The position numbers and the translations under genes were made by a program. Shown in pieces: positions 16,630 through 26,565 of a stretch of 64,000 bases of DNA. Positions within the stretch are counted from its first letter, which is position 1. Every line of letters starts with the position of its first letter. A model generated the notes under the pieces. That model was not told the DNA's origin and made no database searches. It saw only the letters and a list, made by a program, of their open reading frames with translations. The DNA comes from CAVSUZ01 sp963791885 (GTDB taxonomy: Bacteria; Pseudomonadota; Alphaproteobacteria; Acetobacterales; Acetobacteraceae): contig CAWBUL010000005.1 of NCBI GenBank assembly GCA_963791885.1, positions 1,736,001 to 1,800,000 on the forward strand. Direction: 5' to 3'.

Positions 16630-17598
16630 CAGCCGTTCCGTCCGGTTGGGTTCCGCCGCAGCACGAGCCCGGCGGCCAGAAGCATCAGACCAATTCCCAT
16701 CACATCTGTCACGGTAACCTGTTCCCCCAGCACGGGGACGGCGATCACGACAGCTACGATGGGTGAGACGAAGGCGTATGTCCCGGTCCGGCTGGCGCCC
16801 CAATCCCGCACGAGCAGGAAAAAAATGATAGTCGCGCCGAGAGAGCCGGGCAGCAGAAGCCATAACCACGCCATTACCGCCGGCCAGCCCCAGAATGAGA
16901 GCGCTGCCTGCTTCGCACCTGGCTCCGCCGCAACCGAGAAGACCAGCAATACGAGGCCGCCGATCAAGTTCGTGAAGGCCGCAACGTCGGCCGGCGGCAT
17001 CGTGCGCATGAGCGGCCGCGACAGCACTGAGCCGAGCGAGTAACACAGGAGACCAACAATTACCCCGAGAGCGCCGAATAGCTGCGGCCCGCCAAACGTG
17101 CCGTTGAGCGCTTTCGGGCCGAACAGCATTAATATTCCGCAGACCCCGAGCGCGATTGCCGCAGCTTGTCGCCAACAGAATCTTTCCTGCCCGAGCAGGA
17201 CCGCAAATCCTAACAAGGAAATGGGCGTGCGCCCCGAGCTGAGCACCGCCGCAACTCCAGCCGGCACGGTGCGCAGACCGTAGAGCTGAATGACCTGATT
17301 CAAGGTCACCATCAGAATGGCGACGACGAACAGCCGGCCGCGCAGCCGGAACGGTACGCTGATTCGTCCGCCGCGCCAGCCGCCAACCCAGCAGGGCCAA
17401 GCCTGCGACGGTCCACCGCGTCCCCGCAAAGAAGCCAGGCGGCACCGTAGCCACGGCAACTTTCATGGCGAGCCAGGTGGTGCCCCAGACAAAGCACAAC
17501 GCCAGAAACATCGAGCGCCGGCGCAGATCGCTCCGCCCTCTGGACTGCGTCGCCGGCAGAAGACCGCCTTGCGCTATCAGTGATCCTGTTTGGTTCAT
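16629..17598 (-). pseudogene. EamA/DMT family exporter, disrupted by one +1 frameshift
   Basis: A ten-helix drug/metabolite transporter. The first part (ATG 17598, GGAG before it) encodes MFLALCFVWGTTWLAMKVAV and GFFAGTRWTVAGLALLGWRL. It slips frame near 17370 after WRLAR. The +1 frame continues with GRISVPFRLRGRLFVVAILM, NQVIQLYGLRTVPAGVAAVL and the second EamA repeat up to PVLGEQVTVTDVMGIGLMLL, ending at 16629. Removing one base in CGGCGG gives about 322 residues, normal for the family. Topology and both EamA repeats are intact, so a sequencing insertion is likely. The substrate is unknown. Confidence 0.85.
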
Positions 17599-17749
17599 AA
17601 AGCTCCGGTGGCGGTCACCCGCAGTATCCATTACCAGCCGCCCGGAAGTCGCAGCGAAAGCAAAATACTAGGGCCGGGATTGCGTGGCGCGCGCCTGTGG
17701 ACGAAGACCAACCAGCCCGCTCGCCCGTTCTCGAAAAAGGAAATCCGGC

Positions 17750-19168
17750 ATGCCCGAGCCATTGCTTGACTGCTTAACCGAGGATGCCAGCGGGAGGCCG
17801 TTGTTCGCCATACGGCCGGACGGTTTGGACCGCCTTCTTGCAGCGTTGCCTCCAGGCGCCGCAAGTTTCCTCCGAGACACCGGGTTTACTGGCCGGGCAG
17901 GGCACTGCGTCTTGTTGCCCGGCCCGAACGGTGTCGGTTCGGCGGTCGTGGGTCTTGGCGAAGACCGTTCACCTTTTGTCTTCGGATCACTTCCCCAATC
18001 GCTCCCCCCGAACAGCGCATGGCAACTGCAGGCTGGTGATTACTCGCCGAACGACGCGGTGCTCGGCTTCTGCCTTGGAGGATATCGCTTTTCAAAGTTC
18101 CGCCCGGGTGAGCCTCTCGCGCGGCTAGCGATTAGTCGGGGTGCTCATCGGCCGGAGATGATGCAGGCTGAAGCAATCTGGATGGTGCGGGACCTGATCA
18201 ACACGCCGGCAAACCTTCTTGGGCCGTCTGACCTTGCCGAGGCCGCCGCGGGAGTGGGCCGACAGCAAGGTGCGTCGGTGACCATCCTCGCGGGAGAGGA
18301 ACTGGCGCGTGCTTACCCCACCGTGGCGTTCGTCGGTGCTGGTTCGGCGCGCGAACCATGCGTGGTCGTCCTGAAGTGGTCCGGATCCGCAGCGCATGAG
18401 GACGCTCCACTGGTATCACTGTGCGGCAAGGGCGTGTGCTTCGACACCGGCGGCTACGACCTGAAACCATCATCCGGCATGCTGCGCATGAAGAAGGACA
18501 TGGGCGGAGCGGCAACTGCTCTGGGCCTTGCGCGAATGATTATGGAGGCAGATCTGCCGATCCGCCTGGCCTTGCGACTTGGCTGTGTGGAGAACGCTGT
18601 ATCCGGCACCGCAATGCGCCCGCTGGACGTTGTGCGGACTCGCGCCGGCTTGTCTGTCGAAATCGGCAACACGGACGCAGAAGGGCGCCTAGTCTTGTGC
18701 GACCTACTCTTCGAAGCCTGCGAGGAAAAACCTGACCTGCTACTCGATTTCGCAACGCTGACCGGAGCGGCGCGAGTCGCACTTGGACCCGAACTGCCCG
18801 CCATGTTCTGCAACGACGAGGGGTGGGCGGAGAGGTTGCTTGGAGCCGGATCTGCTGCCCACGATCCGTTGTGGCGGCTACCACTCTGGGATGGCTACGA
18901 GCCGTGGCTGAAGAGTTCCGTTGCGGACCTGAACAATGTTTCATCTAAGCCAATGGCGGGGGCGGTGATCGCGGCTTTGTTCCTTCGGCGTTTTGTTTCG
19001 TCGCTTGCGGCTTGGGCGCACTTCGATATATACGCCTGGAACGATCAAACACAGCCTGGACGTCCTGAAGGGGGGGAAGCTCAGGCTATACGGGGAATTT
19101 TTCGCGCGTTGACGGAATTTGTCGCTGATTCGCGAGCGAACCGGAACATGCGAGTAACATCCTCGTGA
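17750..19168 (+). CDS. Leucyl aminopeptidase family protein (M17)
   Basis: A 472-residue cytosolic aminopeptidase of the M17 family, which removes N-terminal residues with two metal ions. The active-site block is LCGKGVCFDTGGYDLKPSSG, followed by MKKDMGGAATALGLARMIM, GNTDAEGRLVLCDLLFEA (metal-binding NTDAEGR) and DFATLTGAARVALGPELPA. The start at 17750 follows AAGGAAA and yields MPEPLLDCL; an upstream in-frame start is in low-quality sequence. The N-terminal domain is shorter than in E. coli PepA, as in the PepB-like alphaproteobacterial group. It is divergent from the DMT exporter. Confidence 0.9.
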   Translation: MPEPLLDCLTEDASGRPLFAIRPDGLDRLLAALPPGAASFLRDTGFTGRAGHCVLLPGPNGVGSAVVGLGEDRSPFVFGSLPQSLPPNSAWQLQAGDYSPNDAVLGFCLGGYRFSKFRPGEPLARLAISRGAHRPEMMQAEAIWMVRDLINTPANLLGPSDLAEAAAGVGRQQGASVTILAGEELARAYPTVAFVGAGSAREPCVVVLKWSGSAAHEDAPLVSLCGKGVCFDTGGYDLKPSSGMLRMKKDMGGAATALGLARMIMEADLPIRLALRLGCVENAVSGTAMRPLDVVRTRAGLSVEIGNTDAEGRLVLCDLLFEACEEKPDLLLDFATLTGAARVALGPELPAMFCNDEGWAERLLGAGSAAHDPLWRLPLWDGYEPWLKSSVADLNNVSSKPMAGAVIAALFLRRFVSSLAAWAHFDIYAWNDQTQPGRPEGGEAQAIRGIFRALTEFVADSRANRNMRVTSS

Positions 19169-19290
19169 GCCGGGTGCAACGAATCCTCGAAGTGTGAGTA
19201 TGTCCGACAGGCGGCTGATGAGATGATTGAAGCCAACCCAGGACACGGGCCGGGGTAACCGGCCGGCCGGAGTTCGAAAGGATCTGAATC

Positions 19291-19692
19291 ATGGCCACAC
19301 CTTCTTCGCCGGACCAACTCGTGGGCATCCTGCGTGACACCGTCGTCGCGCTCGTACGCCGGGACGGCCCCGATTTGTCGGCTCGGCAGCTCGGTGTGTT
19401 CCTCACGTGCTATTTGCAGGATGGTGCTCACACGGTTCGCGGGCTTGCGGCCGATTTGCACGTATCGAAACCCGCCATAACACGGGCTCTGGACCGTCTT
19501 GGCGAGCTCGACCTCGCCCGCCGCAAAGTCGACCCGCTCGACCGGCGCAGTGTGCTCGTCCAGCGTACTCTCAAGGGTGCGGCGTTCTTGCGCGATTTGC
19601 GTGCCATCATGGGTGAGGCGGCTACCGCAGCTCGCAAGGGTGGCAGCAGCGCAACTGAGTCGCAACCACGGCGAGCGACCGCCTCGTTCTGA
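19291..19692 (+). CDS. MarR-family transcriptional regulator
   Basis: A 133-residue winged-helix regulator. The helix-turn-helix is TVRGLAADLHVSKPAITRALDRLGELDLA, with the wing RRKVDPLDRRSVLVQRTLKG, typical of MarR proteins. The C-terminal dimerisation helix is short and ends in a basic, low-complexity tail (ARKGGSSATESQ). It lies just before trpB where trpF is found in many relatives. Whether it controls the trp genes is unknown; a GC-rich hairpin at 19717-19740 separates them. Confidence 0.85.
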   Translation: MATPSSPDQLVGILRDTVVALVRRDGPDLSARQLGVFLTCYLQDGAHTVRGLAADLHVSKPAITRALDRLGELDLARRKVDPLDRRSVLVQRTLKGAAFLRDLRAIMGEAATAARKGGSSATESQPRRATASF

Positions 19693-19716
19693 GTCGATCC
19701 TCTTCTCTTCCGGGCC

Positions 19717-19740
19717 CACGGCGGCGGAGTGACCGCCGTG
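19717..19740 (+). terminator. GC-rich hairpin between marR-like gene and trpB
   Basis: CACGGCGG at 19717-19724 pairs with CCGCCGTG at 19733-19740 around an 8-base loop. No T-run follows, so it is a weak candidate for termination after the regulator or for a structured trpB leader. Confidence 0.35.
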
Positions 19741-19796
19741 CCAAGGTGCGCTAGACCCCCGTCAGCATCACACGCTCGGGGACGGAGGAATCTGGC

Positions 19797-21017
19797 TTGA
19801 GTTCATCGACGGCGCTTCCCAATACGCTGCGCGGCGGTCCGGATGGCCGCGGCCGGTTCGGGGAGTTCGGTGGCCGCTTCGTTGCGGAAACCCTGATGCC
19901 GCTTGTTCTGGAGGTGGAGCGCGCCTACGCCAACGCGCGCAAGGATGCGAACTTTCAGCAAGAGCTGGATCGTTACTTGCGCGACTATGTTGGCCGGCCC
20001 AGCCCTCTCTGGTTCGCCGAAAGGCTGACGCGAGAGCTCGGGGGCGCAAAAATCTATTTCAAACGCGACGAGCTGAATCACACCGGCAGCCACAAAGCCA
20101 ACAACTGCATGGGCCAGATCCTGCTCGCGCGGCGCATGGGTAAGACGCGAATTATCGCCGAGACCGGGGCAGGCCAACACGGCGTTGCGACCGCAACCAT
20201 GTGTGCGCTGTTTGGATTACCGTGCACCGTCTACATGGGTGCCACCGACGTGGAGCGCCAAGCGCCCAACGTATTCCGGATGAAACTTCTCGGTGCGGAG
20301 GTGAAGCCCGTCACCTCCGGCGCTGGGACGTTGAAAGACGCAATGAACGAAGCGCTGCGGGATTGGGTAACCAACGTGGCCGATACCTACTACCTGATCG
20401 GCACCGTCGCTGGTCCGCATCCTTACCCGGCGATGGTGCGTGATTTCCAATCGGTGATCGGCGAAGAGACGAAACGACAGTTGCAGGAGGCAGAAGGACG
20501 GCTGCCAGATGCTGCGGTCGCTTGTATCGGCGGTGGGTCCAATGCGATGGGACTATTTCATCCGTTTTTGGATGATGCGGTACGCCTGATTGGGGTGGAG
20601 GCCGGAGGGTACGGCATCGAGTCCGGCCAGCATGCCGCCAGCCTTACCGGCGGACGCCCCGGCGTGCTGCACGGAAATCGCACTTACCTGCTGCAAGACG
20701 ATGATGGGCAGATCATAGAGGCGCATTCAATCAGTGCCGGATTGGATTATCCCGGCATCGGGCCGGAGCATTCCTGGCTGCACGAGATCGGGCGGGTCGA
20801 ATACGTCTTCGCCACTGATCAGGAAGCACTGGCGGCTTTCCAACTCTGCACCCGTACCGAAGGTATCATCCCGGCGCTCGAGCCCGCGCACGCTCTGGCT
20901 CACGTCGCGAAACTCGCCCCGACGATGGATCGCGACCAGATCATCGTGATGAATCTCTGTGGCCGCGGCGACAAGGACATCTTCACCGTGGCCGAACATC
21001 TCGGGGTGCGTCTGTGA
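19797..21017 (+). CDS. trpB: Tryptophan synthase beta chain
   Basis: PLP enzyme that joins indole and serine to tryptophan; 406 residues. It begins at a TTG with GGAGG before it (MSSSTALPNTLRGGPDGRG). The PLP lysine motif is DELNHTGSHKANNCMGQ, and the phosphate loop is IGGGSNAMGLFHPFL. The indole channel blocks AETGAGQHGVATATMCALFG and YMGATDVERQ are intact. The stop overlaps the GTG of trpA. Tryptophan operon arrangement trpB-trpA-accD-folC. Confidence 0.97.
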   Translation: MSSSTALPNTLRGGPDGRGRFGEFGGRFVAETLMPLVLEVERAYANARKDANFQQELDRYLRDYVGRPSPLWFAERLTRELGGAKIYFKRDELNHTGSHKANNCMGQILLARRMGKTRIIAETGAGQHGVATATMCALFGLPCTVYMGATDVERQAPNVFRMKLLGAEVKPVTSGAGTLKDAMNEALRDWVTNVADTYYLIGTVAGPHPYPAMVRDFQSVIGEETKRQLQEAEGRLPDAAVACIGGGSNAMGLFHPFLDDAVRLIGVEAGGYGIESGQHAASLTGGRPGVLHGNRTYLLQDDDGQIIEAHSISAGLDYPGIGPEHSWLHEIGRVEYVFATDQEALAAFQLCTRTEGIIPALEPAHALAHVAKLAPTMDRDQIIVMNLCGRGDKDIFTVAEHLGVRL

Positions 21018-21844
21018 GCAGGATCGCCGCGCGATTTTCGGCGCTGAAACAGCAGCGTCGCGCGGCTTTGATTCCGTTCGTCGAGGCCGGAGACCCCGAT
21101 GCAGCTACCTCCATGGCCCTGCTGCGGGGTATGCCGGGTGCGGGCGCGGACCTGATCGAGATCGGCATGCCCTTTACCGACCCGATGGCTGACGGACCGA
21201 CGATCCAGGCTGCCGGCAAGCGCGCCTTGAGGGCTGGCGCCACCATGGCACACACCCTCGCGATGGTGCGGGAGTTCCGGCGTGAGGATGATGCAACTCC
21301 GATCGTGCTGATGGGCTATCTCAATCCCATTCTGGCCTACGAAACCCAACGCTTTTGCGTGGATGCAGCAGCTTCGGGCGTGGATGGCCTGATCGTCGTG
21401 GATCTGCCGACCGAAGAGGCCGATCTGCTGTTGCCCGACGCCAGAGCGAATAGTCTGGACATCATTCGGCTGATCGCACCAACTACACATGAGGAACGCT
21501 TGCCGCTGGTACTGACGGGCAGCTCTGGCTTCGTTTACTACGTTAGCATCACCGGCATCACCGGAACACGTACTGCAACCGAGGACCATCTAAGTGAAGC
21601 GATTCCTCGCGTGCGGAAAGTGACCGACCTGCCAATTGCCGTTGGCTTCGGCGTGCGTACGCCGGAACAGGCGGCAACCATCGCGCGACATGCCGATGCC
21701 GCTGTGGTTGCATCTGCTTTGATTGATACGCTGGCGGCGAACCTTGATGAAAATGGACGGGCAAAGCCGGATGCCGTCCGTCGTGTTCTGGACCAGGTGC
21801 GCGGGTTGGCCGAAGGCGTACGCGCAACGCGCCGAGATGCGTAA
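21014..21844 (+). CDS. trpA: Tryptophan synthase alpha chain
   Basis: Releases indole from indole-3-glycerol phosphate within the TrpAB complex; 276 residues. Catalytic glutamate lies in LIPFVEAGDPD and catalytic aspartate in GADLIEIGMPFTDPMADGP. Phosphate-binding segments GSSGFVYYVSITGITGTRTA and PIAVGFGVRTPEQAATIARH are present. GTG start overlapping the trpB stop by 4 bases. Confidence 0.97.
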   Translation: MSRIAARFSALKQQRRAALIPFVEAGDPDAATSMALLRGMPGAGADLIEIGMPFTDPMADGPTIQAAGKRALRAGATMAHTLAMVREFRREDDATPIVLMGYLNPILAYETQRFCVDAAASGVDGLIVVDLPTEEADLLLPDARANSLDIIRLIAPTTHEERLPLVLTGSSGFVYYVSITGITGTRTATEDHLSEAIPRVRKVTDLPIAVGFGVRTPEQAATIARHADAAVVASALIDTLAANLDENGRAKPDAVRRVLDQVRGLAEGVRATRRDA

Positions 21845-22720
21845 ATGAGCTGGCTGACGGAGTTCGTGCGACCCAAGATACGCACGCTTTTCGCTCGTCG
21901 GGATGTTCCCGATAACCTGTGGGTTCAGTGCCCCTCATGTCAGCAGATGATCTTTTCGCGTGAGTTGATCGCGAACCTGAAAGTGTGCCCCCAATGCGGC
22001 CATCATCTTCGGGCCTCGGCACAAGAGCGACTCTCCTGGACGTTTGATACGAACAGTTTCACGCGTATCGAGCTGTCGAAAATCCCTCCAGATCCGCTGC
22101 GATTTCGCGATAGCAAGCGTTATTCCGATCGGCTGAAGGAGGCGCGTGACAAGACCCATCTAGAGGATGCGATTGTCGTGGCTCACGGCACCATCGAATC
22201 CGAACCGGCTGTCGTCGCTGCCATGGAGTTCGAGTTCATCGGTGGCTCCATGGGGGCTGGGGTGGGGGAGGGGATCGTTGCCGCAGCTCGCCTCGCTGTG
22301 CTGCAAGACGCGCCGTTGATCGTTTTCACCGCTTCCGGCGGCGCGCGCATGCAGGAGGGCGCCATCAGTCTGATGCAGATGCCGAAGACCGTGATCGCTA
22401 CAAGGCTGGTGAAGAACGCCGGCCTGCCATTCGTCACAGTGCTGACGGACCCGACCACAGGAGGGGTCACGGCGAGTTTCGCCATGCTCGGCGATGTACA
22501 GATCGCCGAACCTGGGGCATTGATCGGGTTCGCCGGCGCGCGCGTGATCGAACAAACCGTACGAGAGCGTCTGCCGGAGGGCTTCCAGACAGCGGAATAT
22601 CTGCTTTCCCACGGCATGATCGACATGGTGGTCCAGCGCAAGGAGCTGCGGCCCAGTTTAGCGCGTCTGATTCGGTTGCTACGCAATCGGAATGAGGCAG
22701 TCGCACAGGCTGCGGACTGA
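21845..22720 (+). CDS. accD: Acetyl-CoA carboxylase carboxyltransferase beta subunit
   Basis: Beta subunit of the carboxyltransferase that makes malonyl-CoA for fatty acid synthesis; 291 residues. The zinc ribbon is visible as CPSCQQMIFSRELIANLKVC then PQCGHH, i.e. C-x2-C-x15-C-x2-C. The crotonase-type core has DPLRFRDSKRYSDRLKEA, MEFEFIGGSMGAGVGEGI, TASGGARMQEGAISLMQM and DPTTGGVTASFAMLGDV. It begins directly after the trpA stop, with a single start at 21845. Confidence 0.97.
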   Translation: MSWLTEFVRPKIRTLFARRDVPDNLWVQCPSCQQMIFSRELIANLKVCPQCGHHLRASAQERLSWTFDTNSFTRIELSKIPPDPLRFRDSKRYSDRLKEARDKTHLEDAIVVAHGTIESEPAVVAAMEFEFIGGSMGAGVGEGIVAAARLAVLQDAPLIVFTASGGARMQEGAISLMQMPKTVIATRLVKNAGLPFVTVLTDPTTGGVTASFAMLGDVQIAEPGALIGFAGARVIEQTVRERLPEGFQTAEYLLSHGMIDMVVQRKELRPSLARLIRLLRNRNEAVAQAAD

Positions 22721-22730
22721 TACGCCGATC

Positions 22731-24000
22731 ATGGGTCAGGATCGGATCGAGCCGATCATCAACCGCCTGCACGGCCTTTATCCGCGGCTGATCGATCTTA
22801 GCCTGGACCGGTTGCGGGACTTGCTGGCGAAGCTGGGTTCACCCGAACGGAATCTGCCGCCCGTGATTCACGTCGCGGGTACGAACGGCAAGGGCAGCAC
22901 GTGCGCCTTTGTCCGCGCGATGGCTGAAGCTGCGGGATTGCGGACACACGTCTATACCTCACCGCACCTCGGTACGCTTCAACGAACGCATTCGCATTGC
23001 CGGCACTCTTGTGACGGACGACGCATTGTCGGCAACGCTGGAGCGCATCGAGCAGGTGAATGCGGAATCGCCAATTACAGTGTTCGAGGTGATTACTGCG
23101 GCTGCCTTTTATCTCTTCGCTCAAATCCCTGCGGATCTTTGCGTGCTGGAGGTGGGGCTTGGCGGCCGTGGTGATGCAACCAACGTCATTGAGCGTTCGG
23201 CAGTTTCCGCCATCACCTCTATTTCGCTCGATCATCGCGAGATGCTGGGCGACACGGTTGCTGCCATCGCTGCCGAGAAGGGGGGGATCATGAAGCCTGG
23301 CGTCCCGGTTACCATCGGTGCGCAATCCCGCGATGCATCCCGCGTTCTGCTTGAGCATGCGGAGGAGGCAGGTGCGCCGGTCCATCTGCGCGGGCGGGAT
23401 TGGGACATCGATGGCCTCCGCTTTTGGGACGACAACGGCGTGGTTCAGCTCGATCCATTGTCCCTTCCTGGCCCGCACCAGCACGATAATGTCGGGATCG
23501 CTGTGGCCGCGTTGCGGGTGTCCGGTATCGGCCTGCCAGAGTCCGCGCTGGCGCGCGGAGCTGGACACGCGGTGTGGCCTGCTCGCCTGCAGCGGCTGCA
23601 GGGTCATCTTGCCGAGATGTTGCCGAGCGGGTTCGAGGTGTGGCTGGACGGCGGACACAATCCGGGGGCTGGTGAAGCCTTGGCACACCATCTCGCACTA
23701 TGGCGAGGTCCGGTGCATCTGGTGATTGGGATGAAGCAAACGAAAGACCCGAGTGGCTTTCTTCGTCCGTTGTTGCCCTATGCCGCGAGCCTATGGGCGG
23801 TCGCTGAACCCGGCCAGCATCTGGCGCTTCCGATCGAGGAAATCGTGCGGGCATCGGGTGGTCTGGCTTGCCCGGGTCCGCGCGTCCAAGATGCAATTGC
23901 CGCCATCGCGCGAACGCATCCGCCGGGCCGCGTGCTGATCTGCGGTAGCCTCTACTTGGCCGGCGAGGTGCTGAAGCTGGACGGAACCATTCCCGCGTGA
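22731..24000 (+). pseudogene. folC: Folylpolyglutamate synthase/dihydrofolate synthase, disrupted by one +1 frameshift
   Basis: FolC adds glutamate to folates and makes dihydrofolate. From ATG 22731 the first frame reads MGQDRIEPIINRLHGLYPRL and the P-loop IHVAGTNGKGSTCAFVRAM, then RTHVYTSPHL. An extra G at 22971-22972 throws it out of frame. The +1 frame continues with VRFNERIRIAGTLVTDDALS, LEVGLGGRGDATNVIE, TSISLDHREMLG, AAEKGGIMKPGVPV, and WLDGGHNPGAGEAL, and ends at 24000. Restored length is about 422 residues. FolC is normally essential and the whole of both halves is conserved, so an assembly error is much more likely than gene loss. The stop overlaps the GTG of the next gene. Confidence 0.9.
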
Positions 24001-25898
24001 CAATTCGGTTCTGGGTTTTTCCTGTCGTGGCGATGCTGCAGGCATCCCCCGCTGTCGCAGCGTGGAACCGATTTCAGATTCTGGAATGGCAGCCGCGATC
24101 TCCTGCACAGCTTGATTTTCTGAAGACGCTGGGCGTGTCAGGCGGAATGGCCATGATCGACGGTGCGACTGGCACGTTCGATCCGAATGGCTCGGCTGTG
24201 CGGAACCTGCGTACCGCAGGCCTGTCCTACTATGTCGAGAACATCGCGACCGACTTCTATTCCGCCTATCATCGTTGGCAGCCAGGCATTCCCATTGGCC
24301 GGCGTTTTCATGACTTGCAGCTTCGCTACATCGCGAATCCGAATGACTTGTCGGTGTTCGTGCGCGACCCCAGCCTTTCCGATCCGGCGTGGCTGCAGCG
24401 TGTGCGAACACGCCTTCTTGGCGTCGTGCACGCGGCACGTGCGGATCAGCCATTCTATTACAGCCTTGGCGATGAAACTGGCATCGCCGAGCTTGCGGCG
24501 CCGTGGGACTTTGATTTGTCTGCGGTCTCGCTTGACGGCTTCCGGCGTTGGTTGCGTCGTCAGTATCCGTCGCTTGCTGCCTTGAACCAGGAGTGGGGCA
24601 CCACATACGCATCCTGGGACGAGGTGCATCCGGAACTGACCCGCGAGGCGGTCGCCTCACACAATGCAAATCTTGCTCGCTGGGCTGACTTCAAGGCATG
24701 GATGGATGTTGCTTTTGCACAGGCACTCCGGGCAGGAACCGACGCAGTGCATCAAGGAGACCCACAGGCACGTGCCGCCATTGAAGGCGCTCAGGTTCCA
24801 GGATGGGGTGGCTACGATTACACGCTGCTGGTCCACGCCGTGGATGCGATGGAAATCTACGATACGTACGAAAATCTACCGATCGCGCTTTCTCTCAATT
24901 ACAATCTGATCACGCTCACCACCTCCTTCAGCGCGGACGCAGCGGGTATGTACGCGGTCTGGCGAGAGTTCCTTCGCGGAACGCGCGGTCTAATTCTGTG
25001 GGATGATCATAACCGGCTTGTTACGCCGGATGCGAAACCGGGTCCTGATGCAGCCGCAGTCGCTCCGGTTTTCGCTAAGCTGCGGGGCGCGCTTGGCCGG
25101 GCAATCTTGGCCTCCAACCCCGTGAAGGATCCGATAGACATTCTCTATTCGCCGGCGAGTTTCCGCATCGAATGGCTGCTGGAGCAGCGCCCGGAAGGAC
25201 AGTCCTGGGTCATGCGCAGTCTGAATGCGGATGATGCCGGCAATGCGCAGCGTGAAAGTCTCGCCGCGTACGCCGCCGACCTGCATCGGCTGGGCTTTAC
25301 GCCGCGCTACGTCGGACCCGATCAGCTTCGTGGCGACGGTCCGGATGCACGCGTGCTGATCCTGCCGCACGCGATTGCCCTGTCTGTCAGCGAACGGGAA
25401 GCGATTGCCATGTTCGCCCGGCACGGTGGAACGGTGATCTCGGATGTGCCTTCCGGTCAGTATGATCAACATGGAAAGCCGACGAGGCCTCTGAAAATCG
25501 GCATCCACGTCGCGCCTGATTCCGTGGCTGATCTTGAGCGCATCCTCAAGCAAGCCGGCCTGAAAGCTCCTTTTCGGGTCGTCGCGGGTGATGGCACCAG
25601 GCCAGCGTTGACCACGTATCGCTTTGCGCATGGTCCGAACACAATTCTTGCCATCCAGCAAGCGAGCGGAGGAAGCGGAAAGCCCGTCAACATCCGAATT
25701 GCCCTACCGCGGGCCGCCTGGGTTCAGGATTTGCAAACCAGTCAGCGTCTGGGTCGACTCACCCAGCTTTCGCTGACACTGGACCCTGTCACGCCCGCGA
25801 TCGTTCTGCTCAGCCCGTACGAATTGCGCGGTACTCCCGGCGGACAATCTCCATCAGCTCCGCAACCGACGTCTCCGCCGCGTGTGATTGATAGGTAA
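23997..25898 (+). CDS. Secreted GH42-like (beta-galactosidase family) glycoside hydrolase
   Basis: A 633-residue protein starting with a GTG that overlaps the folC stop. The first 21 or so residues form a signal peptide (MTIRFWVFPVVAMLQASPAV, then AAWNRF). The barrel region has YYSLGDETGIAELAAPWDFD, FRRWLRRQYPSLAALNQEWG then TTYASWDEVHP, which is the GH42 pattern in which a long loop follows the acid/base residue. A GATase-like middle domain (LPHAIALSVSEREAIAMFAR, HGGTVISDVPSGQYD) resembles the GH42 trimerisation domain. Substrate unknown; beta-galactosides or related sugars by family. The 3' end overlaps the convergent ABC ATPase gene by 89 bases. Confidence 0.7.
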   Translation: MTIRFWVFPVVAMLQASPAVAAWNRFQILEWQPRSPAQLDFLKTLGVSGGMAMIDGATGTFDPNGSAVRNLRTAGLSYYVENIATDFYSAYHRWQPGIPIGRRFHDLQLRYIANPNDLSVFVRDPSLSDPAWLQRVRTRLLGVVHAARADQPFYYSLGDETGIAELAAPWDFDLSAVSLDGFRRWLRRQYPSLAALNQEWGTTYASWDEVHPELTREAVASHNANLARWADFKAWMDVAFAQALRAGTDAVHQGDPQARAAIEGAQVPGWGGYDYTLLVHAVDAMEIYDTYENLPIALSLNYNLITLTTSFSADAAGMYAVWREFLRGTRGLILWDDHNRLVTPDAKPGPDAAAVAPVFAKLRGALGRAILASNPVKDPIDILYSPASFRIEWLLEQRPEGQSWVMRSLNADDAGNAQRESLAAYAADLHRLGFTPRYVGPDQLRGDGPDARVLILPHAIALSVSEREAIAMFARHGGTVISDVPSGQYDQHGKPTRPLKIGIHVAPDSVADLERILKQAGLKAPFRVVAGDGTRPALTTYRFAHGPNTILAIQQASGGSGKPVNIRIALPRAAWVQDLQTSQRLGRLTQLSLTLDPVTPAIVLLSPYELRGTPGGQSPSAPQPTSPPRVIDR

Positions 25899-26565
25899 TT
25901 CGACCCCGCTGCATCAGGATGATACGGTCGACGATTTCCAGCGTTTGCGCATAATTGTGCATGATCATGGCGATTGACAGGTCGCCCTTTGCCTTGAGCC
26001 GCAGGATCAGGTCGATAATCAGCCCGGCTTCACGTGCGCCCATGGCTGCGAGCGGTTCATCCAGGAGAAGGATATGGGCGTTGGAGTTTACCGCGCGCGC
26101 CACCGCGATGGCTTGCCGTTGCCCGCCGGACAGACGCTCGACTGGCAGATCGACTGAGGGAATGTGCACGCCGATCTCGTCCAGCAGCTCCTGCGCGCGT
26201 GCCCGCATTGCGCGATGGTTCACCAGCCGGATCGGGCCAGGGTACACGATCTCCCGATTTAAAAACAGGTTGTGATAGATGCTTAAGGAGTTGGCCAGCG
26301 CCAAGTCCTGATACACGCACTCGATGCCAAGTGACCGTGCGTGATCAACGGACCGCAACGCGGTTTCTTTGCCGTTGATGATCAGCCGTCCCGCTGTCGG
26401 CGGCTGGAAGCCGGTGAGTATCTTGATCAGCGTGGACTTTCCGGCGCCGTTATCGCCAAGGATGCCGAGGATCTCGCCACGCTGCAGCTCTACGCTCACG
26501 CCATCCAGCGCGGTCACGGCGCCGAAGCGCTTGACGATGTTTTCCGCCTGCAGCGCGGCGCTCAT
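25810..26565 (-). CDS. Sugar ABC transporter ATP-binding protein (single-domain)
   Basis: A 251-residue ABC ATPase for a carbohydrate importer of the ribose/xylose type. Walker A is GDNGAGKSTLIKIL, the Q-loop region GIECVYQDLALANSLSIYHN, the signature LSGGQRQAIAVARAV, and Walker B ILLLDEPLAAMG with an H-loop in MIMHN. Only one nucleotide-binding domain is present, so the protein probably homodimerises, unlike the fused RbsA. The ATG at 26565 overlaps the permease stop. The frame stays open far upstream into the permease but that part is a shadow. Its tail overlaps the convergent glycoside hydrolase, which may hint at a shared substrate. Confidence 0.92.
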   Translation of the reverse strand: MSAALQAENIVKRFGAVTALDGVSVELQRGEILGILGDNGAGKSTLIKILTGFQPPTAGRLIINGKETALRSVDHARSLGIECVYQDLALANSLSIYHNLFLNREIVYPGPIRLVNHRAMRARAQELLDEIGVHIPSVDLPVERLSGGQRQAIAVARAVNSNAHILLLDEPLAAMGAREAGLIIDLILRLKAKGDLSIAMIMHNYAQTLEIVDRIILMQRGRITYQSHAAETSVAELMEIVRREYRAIRTG